A stretch of DNA of 50,753 nucleotides from IMG/VR virus record IMGVR_UViG_3300049491_000401, positions 1-50,753 of that record; one strand, written 5' to 3'. Source of the stretch: a virus. This document shows, one piece after another, positions 40,101-48,143 of the stretch. Position numbers and translations under genes: made by a program. Position 1 is the first letter of the stretch. Every line of letters begins with the position of its first letter. Under the pieces are notes generated by a model that had not been told where the DNA came from, made no database searches, and worked only from the letters and a program-made list of their open reading frames with translations.

Positions 40101-42294
40101 CACGCCAGAGCAAATGCTGGCTCAGCTCAAGACGGCGGGTGTCAAGGAAGCCGAGATCAAGGCCACGAAGCTCGATGAGCTGTTGGCTGATCCGTCGGTT
40201 CGGGGTCATTCCATCACCCGAGACGAGATCGTCAAGCACCTGGAGGAAAGACGAGTCAATCTGAGCGAGGTCGAGCGCAAGCGGTCAAGCAACGCAATCC
40301 AGGTCGAGGAAGAACTCTCTAAATGGCGCGAGAATGAGATTGAAAAACTGTCGACTTACGACTCCGACCGCCATGCCGAAATTTCTCTAAAGCACGAGGA
40401 TGATATCTTAAAGTTCGTTCGTGAAAACGGCGTGGTCGTCGACGAAGAGCGTTTTAGAGATGATGCGAGCGACCTTTTGGCGGAAGTCGGCGTCAAGGTC
40501 GAGACAGGATCAATACCATTATGGGAGCACGCCGAGTCCTACACTTTCGTCACGATGCCGGATGGCAAGACGCTTTGGCTCTCCAATCAAGGCGGTCACG
40601 AAGTTTATCAGTCCTACGCTGCGGCCGTCAAAAGCCTGGAAGATGATGCGAAAAATCAAGCCAAGGATTCGATTGATGAAGCAGAGCACCAGCAGCGCGA
40701 CCTCATCCGCCGCGAGCTCGAAGGCGAAGATGACACCAAATGGTCCTCCTACTCCCTCGACCCAGCGAACCCAACCTACAGAGAGACGGTTATACATCTG
40801 CCTGAAGTCGGCGTTTCGTTTGATGAATATCTGAAAATCCGCCAAGAGAACGGCACCGCCTATCGCGACCCGATCCCCTCGAATCTTGCTGGATACCGTC
40901 GCGATTACGATGAGGGCCTGTGGCGAACGAACGGCGGCGAGCGCTCCCTAAGTGCTCGCGCGCAGGACAAGAACTTCCGCTCCGGCCACTTCCCCGAACC
41001 CAACATCATCGGTCACATGATGACCAGCACCGTCAAGGACGCGGCTGGACGAGACGTGTTCCTGATCGACCAGATCCAGTCCGATTGGGGGCAGAAACTG
41101 CGCGACGGCGGTGTCAGAGACGAGGCGAAGATCGCTGATATTCGCACACAGCAGGAGATCTCGCGCACAAAAGCCGATGAGATCATGGATGGTTATATGC
41201 GTGGCTTGGCCAACGAAGACCGGGCCAAGAACTACAAGCCCGATGTCGTTGATCGGTTCGGCAGGATGGCGCAAGAAGGAGATCAGACGGCTAGGACGTG
41301 GATAGAACTCAACGATCGTGCGAATTTATTGAATTCCGAACTCCGCACCGCCGAAGCCACCGCCTCCGGTCATCCTCTCGTCAACACCACAGACCAATGG
41401 ACCAATACCACTCTCCGCCGTGCTATCAGGCTAGCGGTTGAGCAGGATGCCGACTCAATCGCCATTCCATCCGGCGATACGGTGCTGTCATACAACCCCG
41501 GCGGCACCGAGGGCATGCGGGGATTCTACGACAAGATCGTGCCGAAGAACCTGCGCAATCTGCTGCAGAAGATCGACAAGGACAGCCCCGATCCAGCCAA
41601 GACTGCAACGCTGGCCACGCCGTCCAAGGGCGCGACTGGAAAAGGCTTCACGGTTTTCCCCCTGACCGACAAGGTCAAGGCGTCCGTCATCAACGATGGG
41701 CAGGCGATGTTCTCCCTGCGCGAGGGCGGCGATGGCGCGAGGATACGGGCCTATCACTGGACCGACCAGACATTCGAGAGGTTCGACGCCAGCGAGACGG
41801 TCGAGGCTGGGTTCCATTTCGACGACATGAACCAGGCCGTGACCCGATCGGCGACCAAGTCCGGCTGGCCGTGGCCGCTGAAGGGGCGGCTGATCCCCGT
41901 CGAGATCGAGGCCGGCCGTATCCTCGATCTGCCCGAGGACGTGACGCTGTGGACCGGGAAGCACATGATCGACGCGCTCGAAAAGCACGGCATCATGGAC
42001 GCGGAGACCGCCGCCCGCATGCGCAGCAAGGACTTCACCGGACAGGAGCGCACGCGCCAAGTGCGTGATTGGCTGGTGGAGCAGGGCTACGACACCGTCC
42101 GCTATGAGAACCGTTTCGAGGGCGCTGGCCCCTCCTACATGACGCTCGGCACTGGCAACGTGCGCCACGCACGCAGCGGCGCGGTGCTGTTCGGGCTCAG
42201 TCCTGAACCACCCAAGGCACCGCTTCATGCGGAAGTCGCCATGATCGACCGCATGAATATGCTCAAAGACCTCGCCATGGCCTGCAAGGGATAG
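37195..42294 (+). CDS. Giant polyvalent virion protein: metallopeptidase and ADP-ribosyltransferase-like
   Basis: 1699 residues, the largest gene here. The N-terminal third is helical with a membrane-proximal hydrophobic patch. A coiled coil covers about 618-672. A zincin-type motif HEGLH is at 810-814 with acidic residues at 863-865 (EEEAAAHY) as a likely third ligand. Around 1262-1500 is a large polyvalent-protein-type domain (GHFPEPNIIGHMMTS, IDQIQSDWGQKL, FYDKIVPKNLRNLLQK). The end, about 1515-1670, looks like an ADP-ribosyltransferase fold: RAYHWTDQTFERFD, GFHFDDMNQA, YDTVRYENRFEGAGPSYMTL. Such proteins are packaged in heads and injected with the DNA to act on the host. Confidence 0.72.
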   Translation: MQDFMEEIEFGSWKPSRGAPATLDEVYSASLDAQRKYQNVNSYTRNLMDAYDRVNDEIKKTVGADLINPFNRYRAYPGDAMGGAPPSVYDAEKATPDPIKSWESDLDALAEKHPGVVDWGGLKARPLNEVGRVMKASEEKNSDVMQRRGFVDGKDIPGLGRVPLVRDVASGVVNIAKDPAGMAYSVLGSLRGALESPADIIANLGGLNGMATKSLVKNAVRNGLSNAGIQAVLEPVVQANRAAGGLEYGWEKAFEDLAGAFGTGAALDLAMRPAGRAAIRRFGNDTPDGTFSRNVPRGGVFTDAPEQLHLPPKPVVRPDISEAVLEKARAGNLEALKEVAVKAGIADHPSVKGALDHAELGGKVDEAAMAKFKELGVDDGEGFRTIAEVIKNPDRYIREPSPVRAASAALAPQEAVALVTENAPQVQALLAGLEPRIARAVGHALEAGLPQILPLVREAVAGLKAGATDAVPSFTAKLGEVERFVDVATIHGSHNLFEAADALRRSPDAVDSNVPLTTDFMHGARALSTLDADAYAIIRSGEMSPAIGAEVANTVPPAQQARVLNDLRKAGAETVADARELIDTLVTRERGDEMPLHAGAKISDPAGPEAKAQTERLAEEHADAIKEAEAPLKERDKLESEVETIRGEIAKLEEKTAIGAEKKSDATKQADAGEFDPFRAIDPETTAKPGDGPTAKEFGELAAKRGDLRDAQARLANANDAIFPPSPDDILFRHIMEHAGLQRVKDLRSAIDDALRLATQILPEGTRVQVTPERMIDPVSGHMLDALSDVATGDIALATYAVNPAARIAHEGLHTLVTRGLVSPQEINLLADAARTAKVFPEDVEAKYRTAYEGRPEVDRLIEEEAAAHYIEARIKRGEPAPQSIVDRVHALIKRVRNALDGYGFKTAEDVRDAILRGDVAKREANDAWGRTQRESTDKGPMFALRDTDSLGYYSKALEAARSLKQSKGTPEQMLAQLKTAGVKEAEIKATKLDELLADPSVRGHSITRDEIVKHLEERRVNLSEVERKRSSNAIQVEEELSKWRENEIEKLSTYDSDRHAEISLKHEDDILKFVRENGVVVDEERFRDDASDLLAEVGVKVETGSIPLWEHAESYTFVTMPDGKTLWLSNQGGHEVYQSYAAAVKSLEDDAKNQAKDSIDEAEHQQRDLIRRELEGEDDTKWSSYSLDPANPTYRETVIHLPEVGVSFDEYLKIRQENGTAYRDPIPSNLAGYRRDYDEGLWRTNGGERSLSARAQDKNFRSGHFPEPNIIGHMMTSTVKDAAGRDVFLIDQIQSDWGQKLRDGGVRDEAKIADIRTQQEISRTKADEIMDGYMRGLANEDRAKNYKPDVVDRFGRMAQEGDQTARTWIELNDRANLLNSELRTAEATASGHPLVNTTDQWTNTTLRRAIRLAVEQDADSIAIPSGDTVLSYNPGGTEGMRGFYDKIVPKNLRNLLQKIDKDSPDPAKTATLATPSKGATGKGFTVFPLTDKVKASVINDGQAMFSLREGGDGARIRAYHWTDQTFERFDASETVEAGFHFDDMNQAVTRSATKSGWPWPLKGRLIPVEIEAGRILDLPEDVTLWTGKHMIDALEKHGIMDAETAARMRSKDFTGQERTRQVRDWLVEQGYDTVRYENRFEGAGPSYMTLGTGNVRHARSGAVLFGLSPEPPKAPLHAEVAMIDRMNMLKDLAMACKG

Positions 42295-42298
42295 CCAC

Positions 42299-45160
42299 AT
42301 GAGCCTCAAGGATTGCATCACGGCAGCCGTGCGCCAGGGCCACATTACGCTTGAGGAAGGGCAGACCCTCGCCAAGCGCTACGACAACATCGCTAAGCAG
42401 GTTCTGAGCACGGGCGAGGCCAAGGCGCAATTTGTGGCTGAGCTTGAGATCGAGGCCGCCGAACGCAAGCGCAGGGCCTTCCTGATGGAAGGTGTGCGGG
42501 GCAAGCTGCTCGCCGAACTCAAGGGATACCGCAACCTCAAGGGCGAGGAAGACATCGCCGAAGCGTTTCTGATGATGCACGAGAACTATGGTCGCATGGG
42601 TTCCTACATCGCCGACGCGGAGGGCGCCCGCACGGTGATCCAGCGACGAGCCCATGAGCAACTCAGCGACCTTTTGCGCGAGTTCCGCAAGGGCGCTATC
42701 ACGGGCGATCTGCGCCGCTCCCGTCCCAAAGTGCATGCTCGCTTGCAAAACGTCGTGCGCGAACTGTTCGGAGAATCAACGGGCGACGCCCCAGCCGCGA
42801 TGATGGCCAAGGCCTGGGAGAAGGTCTCCGAAGATTTGCGCGTCCGCTTCAATGAGGCAGGCGGTGCCATCCAGAAACTCGAGAAGTGGGGCCTACCTCA
42901 GGGGCACGATCAGCAAGCCTTGCTCGACTATGGCAAGGAAAAATGGGTCGATCGCCTGATGCAGGAAGGCGTTCTCGACCGCGACAAAACTGTGCATCCA
43001 TTGACCAAGCGCCGGATGACGGATGAGGAATTGCGCGAGAGCCTGAATGTGATCTGGGACCGCATCACCACCGATGGTTGGATTGACCGGGAGGCCTCCG
43101 GCGTGCCGACCGGCAAGGGCGCGTTGTGGTCACAACACGCTGACCACCGCTTCCTGCATTTCAAGTCAGCCGATGCCTGGATGGACTACGCCAAAGCCTT
43201 CGGCAACCCAGACCCCTACGGCGCAATGATGGGCCACATCAACAAGATGGCCCGCGACATCGCACACATGGAAAAATTCGGGCCGAACCCGACCGTGATC
43301 CGCACCTACCTCAAGCAGCACCTGCAAGCCGAAGCGGCCAAGGTCAAGTCCACAGAGGTCGTCATCGGGGAGCAGATCGAGCAGTTGAAAGATCTCTCGG
43401 GGAAGCTCACGAAACCCAACCCGGAACGCGAAAAGATAACGACTGAGATCGCGAGCGTCCTGAAGGACCTGGACGCCGAGCGCCGAACGAAGTGGGGTAA
43501 ACGGCACAGTCGCTACATGCGCGAAGAGCGCGATCCGTTGTCGACAGCCAAGGTCGCCGAGGTCGAGCTGCGTATGGACACGCTTTATCAGAAAATGACG
43601 ACCCTGACGGATAAGCTGAAGGGCACGCCAGCCACCATCCGCGATGCCGAAATCGCCCACGCCATCGACTTGCTCACCGAGGAGATGCGCGACCCGATCC
43701 AGTTCGCCAACACCAAGAACCCACAAGACCATTTGACGAGAACGCTCTACAAGGCCGACGCGCGATGGGAACTCATGCGTGGCTCGATGAGCCCCGTGAG
43801 TGCGTCGTTTGCGAATGTCATGGCGAGTACGCGCAACCTCATCTCTGCGGCCAGCTTGGGAAGCGCCTGGGCCTCCTCTCTCGCCGATCCGATGTTTGGG
43901 CAGGACATGCGGTTGCGAATGGGGATGGGGTTCGCCAAAGCCAACTTCGGGCGTGTCTTGACCGTTGCCCTCAAAGAGATGGTGACGATGGGCAGCCGCG
44001 AAGACGCCGTCAGGGCAGGCCTCGGGCTCGACAGCGCCATCGATGTCATGCACCGGACGGCCAAGGAGAACAACTCCATGGATGCGCGGGCCTGGACCGG
44101 CTACCTCGCCGACCGCACGCTGACCTATGGCATGCTGTCGCCCTGGACCCAGGCAGGCAAACACCTCGCAGGCCTCGATCTCATGGCGTGGTTCGCGGAC
44201 AACACAAAAAACGATTGGGCGCACATTCCTGATGGCCTACGCAAGGGGCTCGTGTCGCACGGCTTCGATGCTGCGTCGTGGGATCTGATCCGCAACGTAC
44301 CCCTGCATGAGCCCAAACGCGGCGTGTTCTATCTCCGCGCTCCGGATATCGAGGGCGCTGCTGGCCGGGAGCTGTCCGAACGCTATGCAGCGATGATTTT
44401 GCGCGAGACCCGCTATGCGGTTCCGGAAGCAACCGTCGCTTCACGAGCGGTTGGGGGTGCGACGCGGCCCGGAACATTTCACGGCGAAGTGTGGCGCTCC
44501 ATGATGCAGTTCAAAGGGTTCGGGATTGCCGTGGTTATGCTGCATGCAAACCGAATGGCGCGGGAGTTGATGGCGGGGGACAGATCGGCGGCGAGCATGG
44601 CCGGGGCGATGCTGATCACGGGCGCGTTTCTCGGCGCCGTGTCGATGTCCCTGAAGGACATCAAGGACGGTCGCGATCCCCGCAAGTGGCTCGATGAAAA
44701 AACCTATTTCGATCCGATGTTTTGGGCGGCGGCGGCACTGCAATCGGGTGGCCTCGGTATCTATGGCGATTTCCTGTTTTCGAATACGGGCCGCACGGGT
44801 AGCGGCCTGGGAAAAACGATGGTGGGCCCTGTCGTCGATCGCATTGACAACGTCCTCGGCCTGACCATGGGCAATGTCGGCCAAGCCATCCGCGGGGAGA
44901 AGACCAACCGTGGCCGGGAGGCAGCGAAGCTGGTCCGCCAGAACACGCCGGTCATCGGCAACAACATTTTCTTAGGATTAGCCTATCAGCGTGTGCTGAT
45001 GGATCAGCTTCAACGGCTGGCTGATCCCGAGGCACACGCTGATTTCAGGCGGCAAATTCAACACAGACGCAAGGATTTCAAGCAAGATTTCTGGTGGGAG
45101 CCCGGTTCCTCGTCTCCAAGACGCGCCCCGGACTTGACCCGTCCCTTGGCCACACGTTAA
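42299..45160 (+). CDS. Large internal virion protein
   Basis: 953 residues, helix-rich, 4 bases after the giant gene. The region around 480-680 (VSASFANVMASTRNLISAASLGSAWASSLADPMFGQ) is moderately hydrophobic, and hydrophobic helices occur near 770-790 and 825-850. It resembles the ejected core proteins of T7-like phages that form part of the trans-envelope channel. The first 100 residues form a charged coiled coil. Confidence 0.68.
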   Translation: MSLKDCITAAVRQGHITLEEGQTLAKRYDNIAKQVLSTGEAKAQFVAELEIEAAERKRRAFLMEGVRGKLLAELKGYRNLKGEEDIAEAFLMMHENYGRMGSYIADAEGARTVIQRRAHEQLSDLLREFRKGAITGDLRRSRPKVHARLQNVVRELFGESTGDAPAAMMAKAWEKVSEDLRVRFNEAGGAIQKLEKWGLPQGHDQQALLDYGKEKWVDRLMQEGVLDRDKTVHPLTKRRMTDEELRESLNVIWDRITTDGWIDREASGVPTGKGALWSQHADHRFLHFKSADAWMDYAKAFGNPDPYGAMMGHINKMARDIAHMEKFGPNPTVIRTYLKQHLQAEAAKVKSTEVVIGEQIEQLKDLSGKLTKPNPEREKITTEIASVLKDLDAERRTKWGKRHSRYMREERDPLSTAKVAEVELRMDTLYQKMTTLTDKLKGTPATIRDAEIAHAIDLLTEEMRDPIQFANTKNPQDHLTRTLYKADARWELMRGSMSPVSASFANVMASTRNLISAASLGSAWASSLADPMFGQDMRLRMGMGFAKANFGRVLTVALKEMVTMGSREDAVRAGLGLDSAIDVMHRTAKENNSMDARAWTGYLADRTLTYGMLSPWTQAGKHLAGLDLMAWFADNTKNDWAHIPDGLRKGLVSHGFDAASWDLIRNVPLHEPKRGVFYLRAPDIEGAAGRELSERYAAMILRETRYAVPEATVASRAVGGATRPGTFHGEVWRSMMQFKGFGIAVVMLHANRMARELMAGDRSAASMAGAMLITGAFLGAVSMSLKDIKDGRDPRKWLDEKTYFDPMFWAAAALQSGGLGIYGDFLFSNTGRTGSGLGKTMVGPVVDRIDNVLGLTMGNVGQAIRGEKTNRGREAAKLVRQNTPVIGNNIFLGLAYQRVLMDQLQRLADPEAHADFRRQIQHRRKDFKQDFWWEPGSSSPRRAPDLTRPLATR

Positions 45161-45208
45161 GCACAAGCGTCCGTTGCGTTTCGCGTCCCATCCAGAGGAG
45201 GCATGCGC

Positions 45209-45685
45209 ATGGCGGACATTGGCGTCCTGCCGACAAAAACCACGATTCGGCTGACATCATCCACGGGAGACTCCGGGACGATCACGGGAGCCACGCGCGC
45301 CGCTGCCGGCATTATGACCGCAGACCAAGCCGCACGGCTTGACGACCTATGGGGCCGGGCGGAAGGTGATGGCGGGGCCATTCAAATCCTTCCGCCTCTG
45401 GTTCGCCCTGTCGCATCTCTCCCCGTCGATGCCGTGACGCGTGCCGAAATGCGGCAAGCGTTGTCGGCCCTCAAGGGCGACGTGATCAACGACGCCGGCA
45501 AAGTCCTCACGCAAATACGCCAAGAGACGACACCCGGACAGGCTCCGGCCAGTCTCGACAATGCGCGCATCGAGCGTTTGGAGCAGGCTCTGCTCAATGT
45601 GGCGGATCGGGTGTCTCAACTCGAGCAGACCGTGGGGCAGATCGGAGCGGCGATTGAGGACACGCTGAGAGGGCAGGCCGCATGA
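45209..45685 (+). CDS. Conserved virion-module protein
   Basis: 158 residues from ATG 45209, chosen because AGGAGG lies 7 bases upstream (ATG 45203 is too close). Beta-rich start (TTIRLTSSTGDSGTITGATRAAAGIMTADQAARLDDLW), then a coiled-coil C-terminus (RIERLEQALLNVADRVSQLEQTV). It could be a fibre adaptor. I recall similar starts in Rhizobiales podoviruses. Confidence 0.6.
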   Translation: MADIGVLPTKTTIRLTSSTGDSGTITGATRAAAGIMTADQAARLDDLWGRAEGDGGAIQILPPLVRPVASLPVDAVTRAEMRQALSALKGDVINDAGKVLTQIRQETTPGQAPASLDNARIERLEQALLNVADRVSQLEQTVGQIGAAIEDTLRGQAA

Positions 45686-45719
45686 CGAACCTGATGCACA
45701 TAAGCCAGGGGGTGGAAAG

Positions 45720-46682
45720 ATGAGCTTGATCATCCTCGAATCCGACCTAAAGAAGTTTTCCAAACGCGCCAACCCGGAATACGTCGCGGCCTTGCTAGGC
45801 GGCATGGAGTTGTTGCGAGAGGCAGGCATTCTCGAAAACGAGCAACGCCTCTCGCATTTCATGGGGCAGGTTGGGGCGGAAACTGGTGGTTTCACGGTCA
45901 TTCGCGAGTCGTTGAATTATATGACAGCGAAGCGCTTGCGTGAAGTGTGGCCAGCGCGGTTTCGAAATAAATCCGACATCGAACTGCAACCGCTCCTTAA
46001 GAATCCGATCAAACTCGGAGATGAGGTTTACGGGGGTCGGATGGGAAATTCGCACCCAGGAGACGGCTACACGTTCCGCGGCGGCGGCTTCCTTCAAACG
46101 ACGGGTAGGGCAGCCGTCGTGCAATACTGCAAGGCTTGCGGCGTGCCGTTCCGGCCAGATGTGCTCGACGATATCAGCCTCTCTCTTCGTTTTGCGGTCG
46201 AGGAGTGGACCAAGGCCAAGTGCAACGACTTCGCGGATCAGAATGATCTCATGAAAGTCAGCCGCGCCATCAACGTCGGCAGCGCCTCTAGCAACGTTAT
46301 CCCCGTGGAAATGAAAAGCCGGGAGGAATGGTTCGCCAAGGCGTGGGCTATCTGGGGCTCGAAAGGCAAGGCCGACAAGCCTCCGAAAGAGCCTATCAGC
46401 CCGGCCAAGGTTCTGACGGCAGCGGCAACAACAGCAACCGTCGCCTCTGTGACAGTGCAGCCCGTTGCCGAAGTCGTGAAGCAAGCGGCTCCGGTGGCCA
46501 AGCCTGTTTTGGAAACAGCAGCTACGGCCATCAAGCAAGGCCAGGACGTGCAAGGCCTGATTACTCAAGCCAAGGGGCTGACGACATTCGCGGCCGCAGA
46601 GCCGTTCTGGGTTGCCGCAGCGGCCGGCGGGTTTGGTCTGATCATGGCGTTCGGCTGGATACATAAGAGGCTCCTGTCATGA
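45720..46682 (+). CDS. GH19-like endolysin with C-terminal membrane anchor
   Basis: 320 residues. The catalytic part (1-210) has GQVGAETGGFT with the likely catalytic Glu54, NYMTAKRLREVWPARF, and GRGGFLQTTGR-type GDGYTFRGGGFLQTTGR, as in chitinase-like phage lysozymes that cleave peptidoglycan. An Ala/Val/Pro-rich linker leads to a membrane helix at about 297-315 (FWVAAAAGGFGLIMAFGWI). A C-terminal anchor is unusual for an endolysin and may control its release. Ends overlapping the spanin gene. Confidence 0.85.
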   Translation: MSLIILESDLKKFSKRANPEYVAALLGGMELLREAGILENEQRLSHFMGQVGAETGGFTVIRESLNYMTAKRLREVWPARFRNKSDIELQPLLKNPIKLGDEVYGGRMGNSHPGDGYTFRGGGFLQTTGRAAVVQYCKACGVPFRPDVLDDISLSLRFAVEEWTKAKCNDFADQNDLMKVSRAINVGSASSNVIPVEMKSREEWFAKAWAIWGSKGKADKPPKEPISPAKVLTAAATTATVASVTVQPVAEVVKQAAPVAKPVLETAATAIKQGQDVQGLITQAKGLTTFAAAEPFWVAAAAGGFGLIMAFGWIHKRLLS

Positions 46683-46897
46683 TCCGGATCTACACAGCCA
46701 TAGCCACATTTTTTGCCATCGGCGTTCTTGCGTTTGGCTTCATGAAACACAGCGAGCACAAGGGCGCACGGAATGCAGTGGCGAAGATCGAGAAGCGGAC
46801 GGAAAAGAAGATCCACAAGGCTGAAACTGCTCAACGCCGGGTCGATCCTAGCGCTTCTGAGCAGCGGCTGCGCAGTCGATACTGCTCAAACTGTTGA
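46679..46897 (+). CDS. Probable i-spanin (Rz-like)
   Basis: 72 residues. One N-terminal membrane helix (IYTAIATFFAIGVLAFGFM, residues 4-22) is followed by a charged helix (ARNAVAKIEKRTEKKIHKAETAQRR). Short for Rz, but its position right after the endolysin and the embedded second frame are typical for spanin pairs, which fuse inner and outer membranes at lysis. Confidence 0.68.
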   Translation: MIRIYTAIATFFAIGVLAFGFMKHSEHKGARNAVAKIEKRTEKKIHKAETAQRRVDPSASEQRLRSRYCSNC

Positions 46898-47054
46898 GCC
46901 GTCCAAGATCTGCAAACCGTGGAAGCAGATCAATATCCGAACTGCTGACAAACTGACACCCGAAACCGCCGGGGAGATCGAGCAGAACAACGTCGGTAGA
47001 GAGGCATTTGGCTGCCCCTACGAGCCACCGCTCAAGCGCGTGGCGGGGAAGTAG
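46773..47054 (+). CDS. Probable o-spanin lipoprotein (Rz1-like), overlapping the i-spanin
   Basis: 93 residues starting inside the previous gene in another frame. A basic n-region and LNAGSILALLSSGC give a lipoprotein signal with Cys33. The mature part has ICKPWKQINI and FGCPYEPP, features I associate with Rz1-like proteins of alphaproteobacterial phages. The true start may be slightly different because the n-region is unusually long. Confidence 0.68.
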   Translation: MQWRRSRSGRKRRSTRLKLLNAGSILALLSSGCAVDTAQTVEPSKICKPWKQINIRTADKLTPETAGEIEQNNVGREAFGCPYEPPLKRVAGK

Positions 47055-47147
47055 CGTCTCCGGATGGAATCGAACCACCGACTTCCTGTAGTGATCGGAC
47101 CGAAATCCGATCACGCCAGGACCTCTAACCAGCTGAGGTACGGAGAC
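47055..47147 (-). tRNA. tRNA-like gene with long hairpin instead of an anticodon loop
   Basis: Read on the minus strand this is a tRNA body: 7-bp acceptor GTCTCCG/CGGAGAC, T8 and A9, D-arm CCTC-AGCTGGTTA-GAGG with the conserved A14 and GG, and T-arm GGTGG-TTCGATT-CCATC. Where a 17-nt anticodon arm should be there is a CCTG/CAGG base stem carrying a further 10-bp stem (GTGATCGGAT/GTCCGATCAC) closed by a TTCG tetraloop. No ordinary 7-nt anticodon loop is present, and CCA is not encoded. It lies 48 bases after the last gene of the minus operon. It may be a tRNA derivative with a non-decoding function, or an intron-bearing or decayed tRNA. Confidence 0.7.
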
Positions 47148-47194
47148 TCACGAGATTACAGCCATCGCTGGGACGGGGCTAGTCCGTTTCTTAC

Positions 47195-47413
47195 TTAGTA
47201 GTCGCCGTCTGCCAGCACATGCGCTGCCGATTTCGCTGTGTCGATTTCCACCAGAGTAAAATCGTCCTGGCGTTGGTGGACGCCACACTTCTTCAGTGCC
47301 TCGACCAGCAAGGCTCTCGCCTGCTCCTGAGTCTCCGCAACGATGACGCTAGCGGCCGGGACGGGATAGTGCCGATCATGATCATTGCAAGACCACACAC
47401 GCATCGGCCTCAA
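47195..47413 (-). CDS. Small phage protein, unknown function
   Basis: 72 residues (MRPMRVWSCNDHDRHYPVPAASVIVAETQEQARALLVEALKKCG). The domain with SVIVAETQEQARALL and then DDFTLVEID is common in short phage proteins. It overlaps the gene before it by 4 bases and is the last protein gene before the tRNA-like gene. Confidence 0.62.
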   Translation of the reverse strand: MRPMRVWSCNDHDRHYPVPAASVIVAETQEQARALLVEALKKCGVHQRQDDFTLVEIDTAKSAAHVLADGDY

Positions 47414-47649
47414 TCTCCTTTTCCGCGACTTCGGATCATTGATGCGCCTATCGTGGACGCAGCGAGTATCCCGCGATCATAGTCGGCTACGGGGACGGTT
47501 GTCGCGATCTGATCCATGATCTGGGCGCACGCCTCACGCTCGTCACGGGCGATGGCGCGGAATATGTGCGCCAATCCCGGCCATTGATCAGGCTTTAGGC
47601 CGGCAGATTTGCCAGCAGTTTGAGCCATGACGTCGAATGCATCAAGCAT
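47410..47649 (-). CDS. Small helical protein, unknown function
   Basis: 79 residues. Helical (HIFRAIARDEREACAQIMDQIATTV) with a conserved ACAQI segment that recurs in the next gene upstream (VCAKIAD). Both look like the phage small proteins that contain an EREACAxI helix. Short overlap with its downstream gene. Confidence 0.6.
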   Translation of the reverse strand: MLDAFDVMAQTAGKSAGLKPDQWPGLAHIFRAIARDEREACAQIMDQIATTVPVADYDRGILAASTIGASMIRSRGKGD

Positions 47650-47656
47650 GGGCCTA

Positions 47657-47959
47657 CTACTTCTTGGTTCGAGCGCGGATGTCAGCGGCTATGCATTCGG
47701 CCGTGATGGCGCAGTCTCTCAATGTCGCGTCGTCCTGCGAACCGCCATAGCTCTTGTCAGCCGCCCGGTCTTTTGCTGCGCTTTCGTCTGCGATCTTGGC
47801 GCAGACTTCTCTCTCTGCCTGAACTTCGCGCGCCGCCCATGCGTGCTTGTCGTCGACGGCAGCCTGCCACAACGACCGCAACTGCTCGATCTCGTTCGCA
47901 GCATCTCGCATTGCCATAATGCTCGGAGATGGCCCGCGCAATCTGTCGATGATGTCCAT
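47657..47959 (-). CDS. Helical phage protein with ExEVCAKIAD motif
   Basis: 100 residues. IIDRLRGPSPSIMAMRDAANEIEQLRSLWQ is a typical start of short phage proteins often annotated as ead/Ea22-like. Later REVCAKIADE and CAITAECIAADIR. Probably a regulator or accessory protein with no known activity. Confidence 0.62.
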   Translation of the reverse strand: MDIIDRLRGPSPSIMAMRDAANEIEQLRSLWQAAVDDKHAWAAREVQAEREVCAKIADESAAKDRAADKSYGGSQDDATLRDCAITAECIAADIRARTKK

Positions 47960-47963
47960 GGGC

Positions 47964-48143
47964 CTAGTCCTTGTTAGCGTCGTACTTAGATTTTAGGCGC
48001 TGATAGGTGGCGTACTGCTGGGCCTCTATCTCGCGTTGATGACGCTCATCGTTCAGTCCGGCGATCACGTCATCTCTTGCCGCCGATGTGGCGGGCGTGT
48101 CCTTGCTTGTCGGCGGCACGCAGTTGCAGCATTTATTGTGCAT
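47964..48143 (-). CDS. 59-residue charged protein with N-terminal Cys cluster
   Basis: Too short for common cut-offs but well placed: 4 bases before the next gene, and its ATG lies inside the arm of the 18-bp hairpin at 48139-48181. It starts MHNKCCNCVPPTSKD and continues as a charged helix (GLNDERHQREIEAQQYATYQRLKSKYDANKD). Could be a lipoprotein only if an unusual signal were used; more likely metal-bound. Function unknown. Confidence 0.6.
   Translation of the reverse strand: MHNKCCNCVPPTSKDTPATSAARDDVIAGLNDERHQREIEAQQYATYQRLKSKYDANKD

Noticed and set aside
47077-47122. Treating the hairpin at the end of the spanin region as a plus-strand late terminator
   Set aside because: The hairpin lacks a U-tract on the plus strand and is fully explained as part of the tRNA-like gene on the minus strand.
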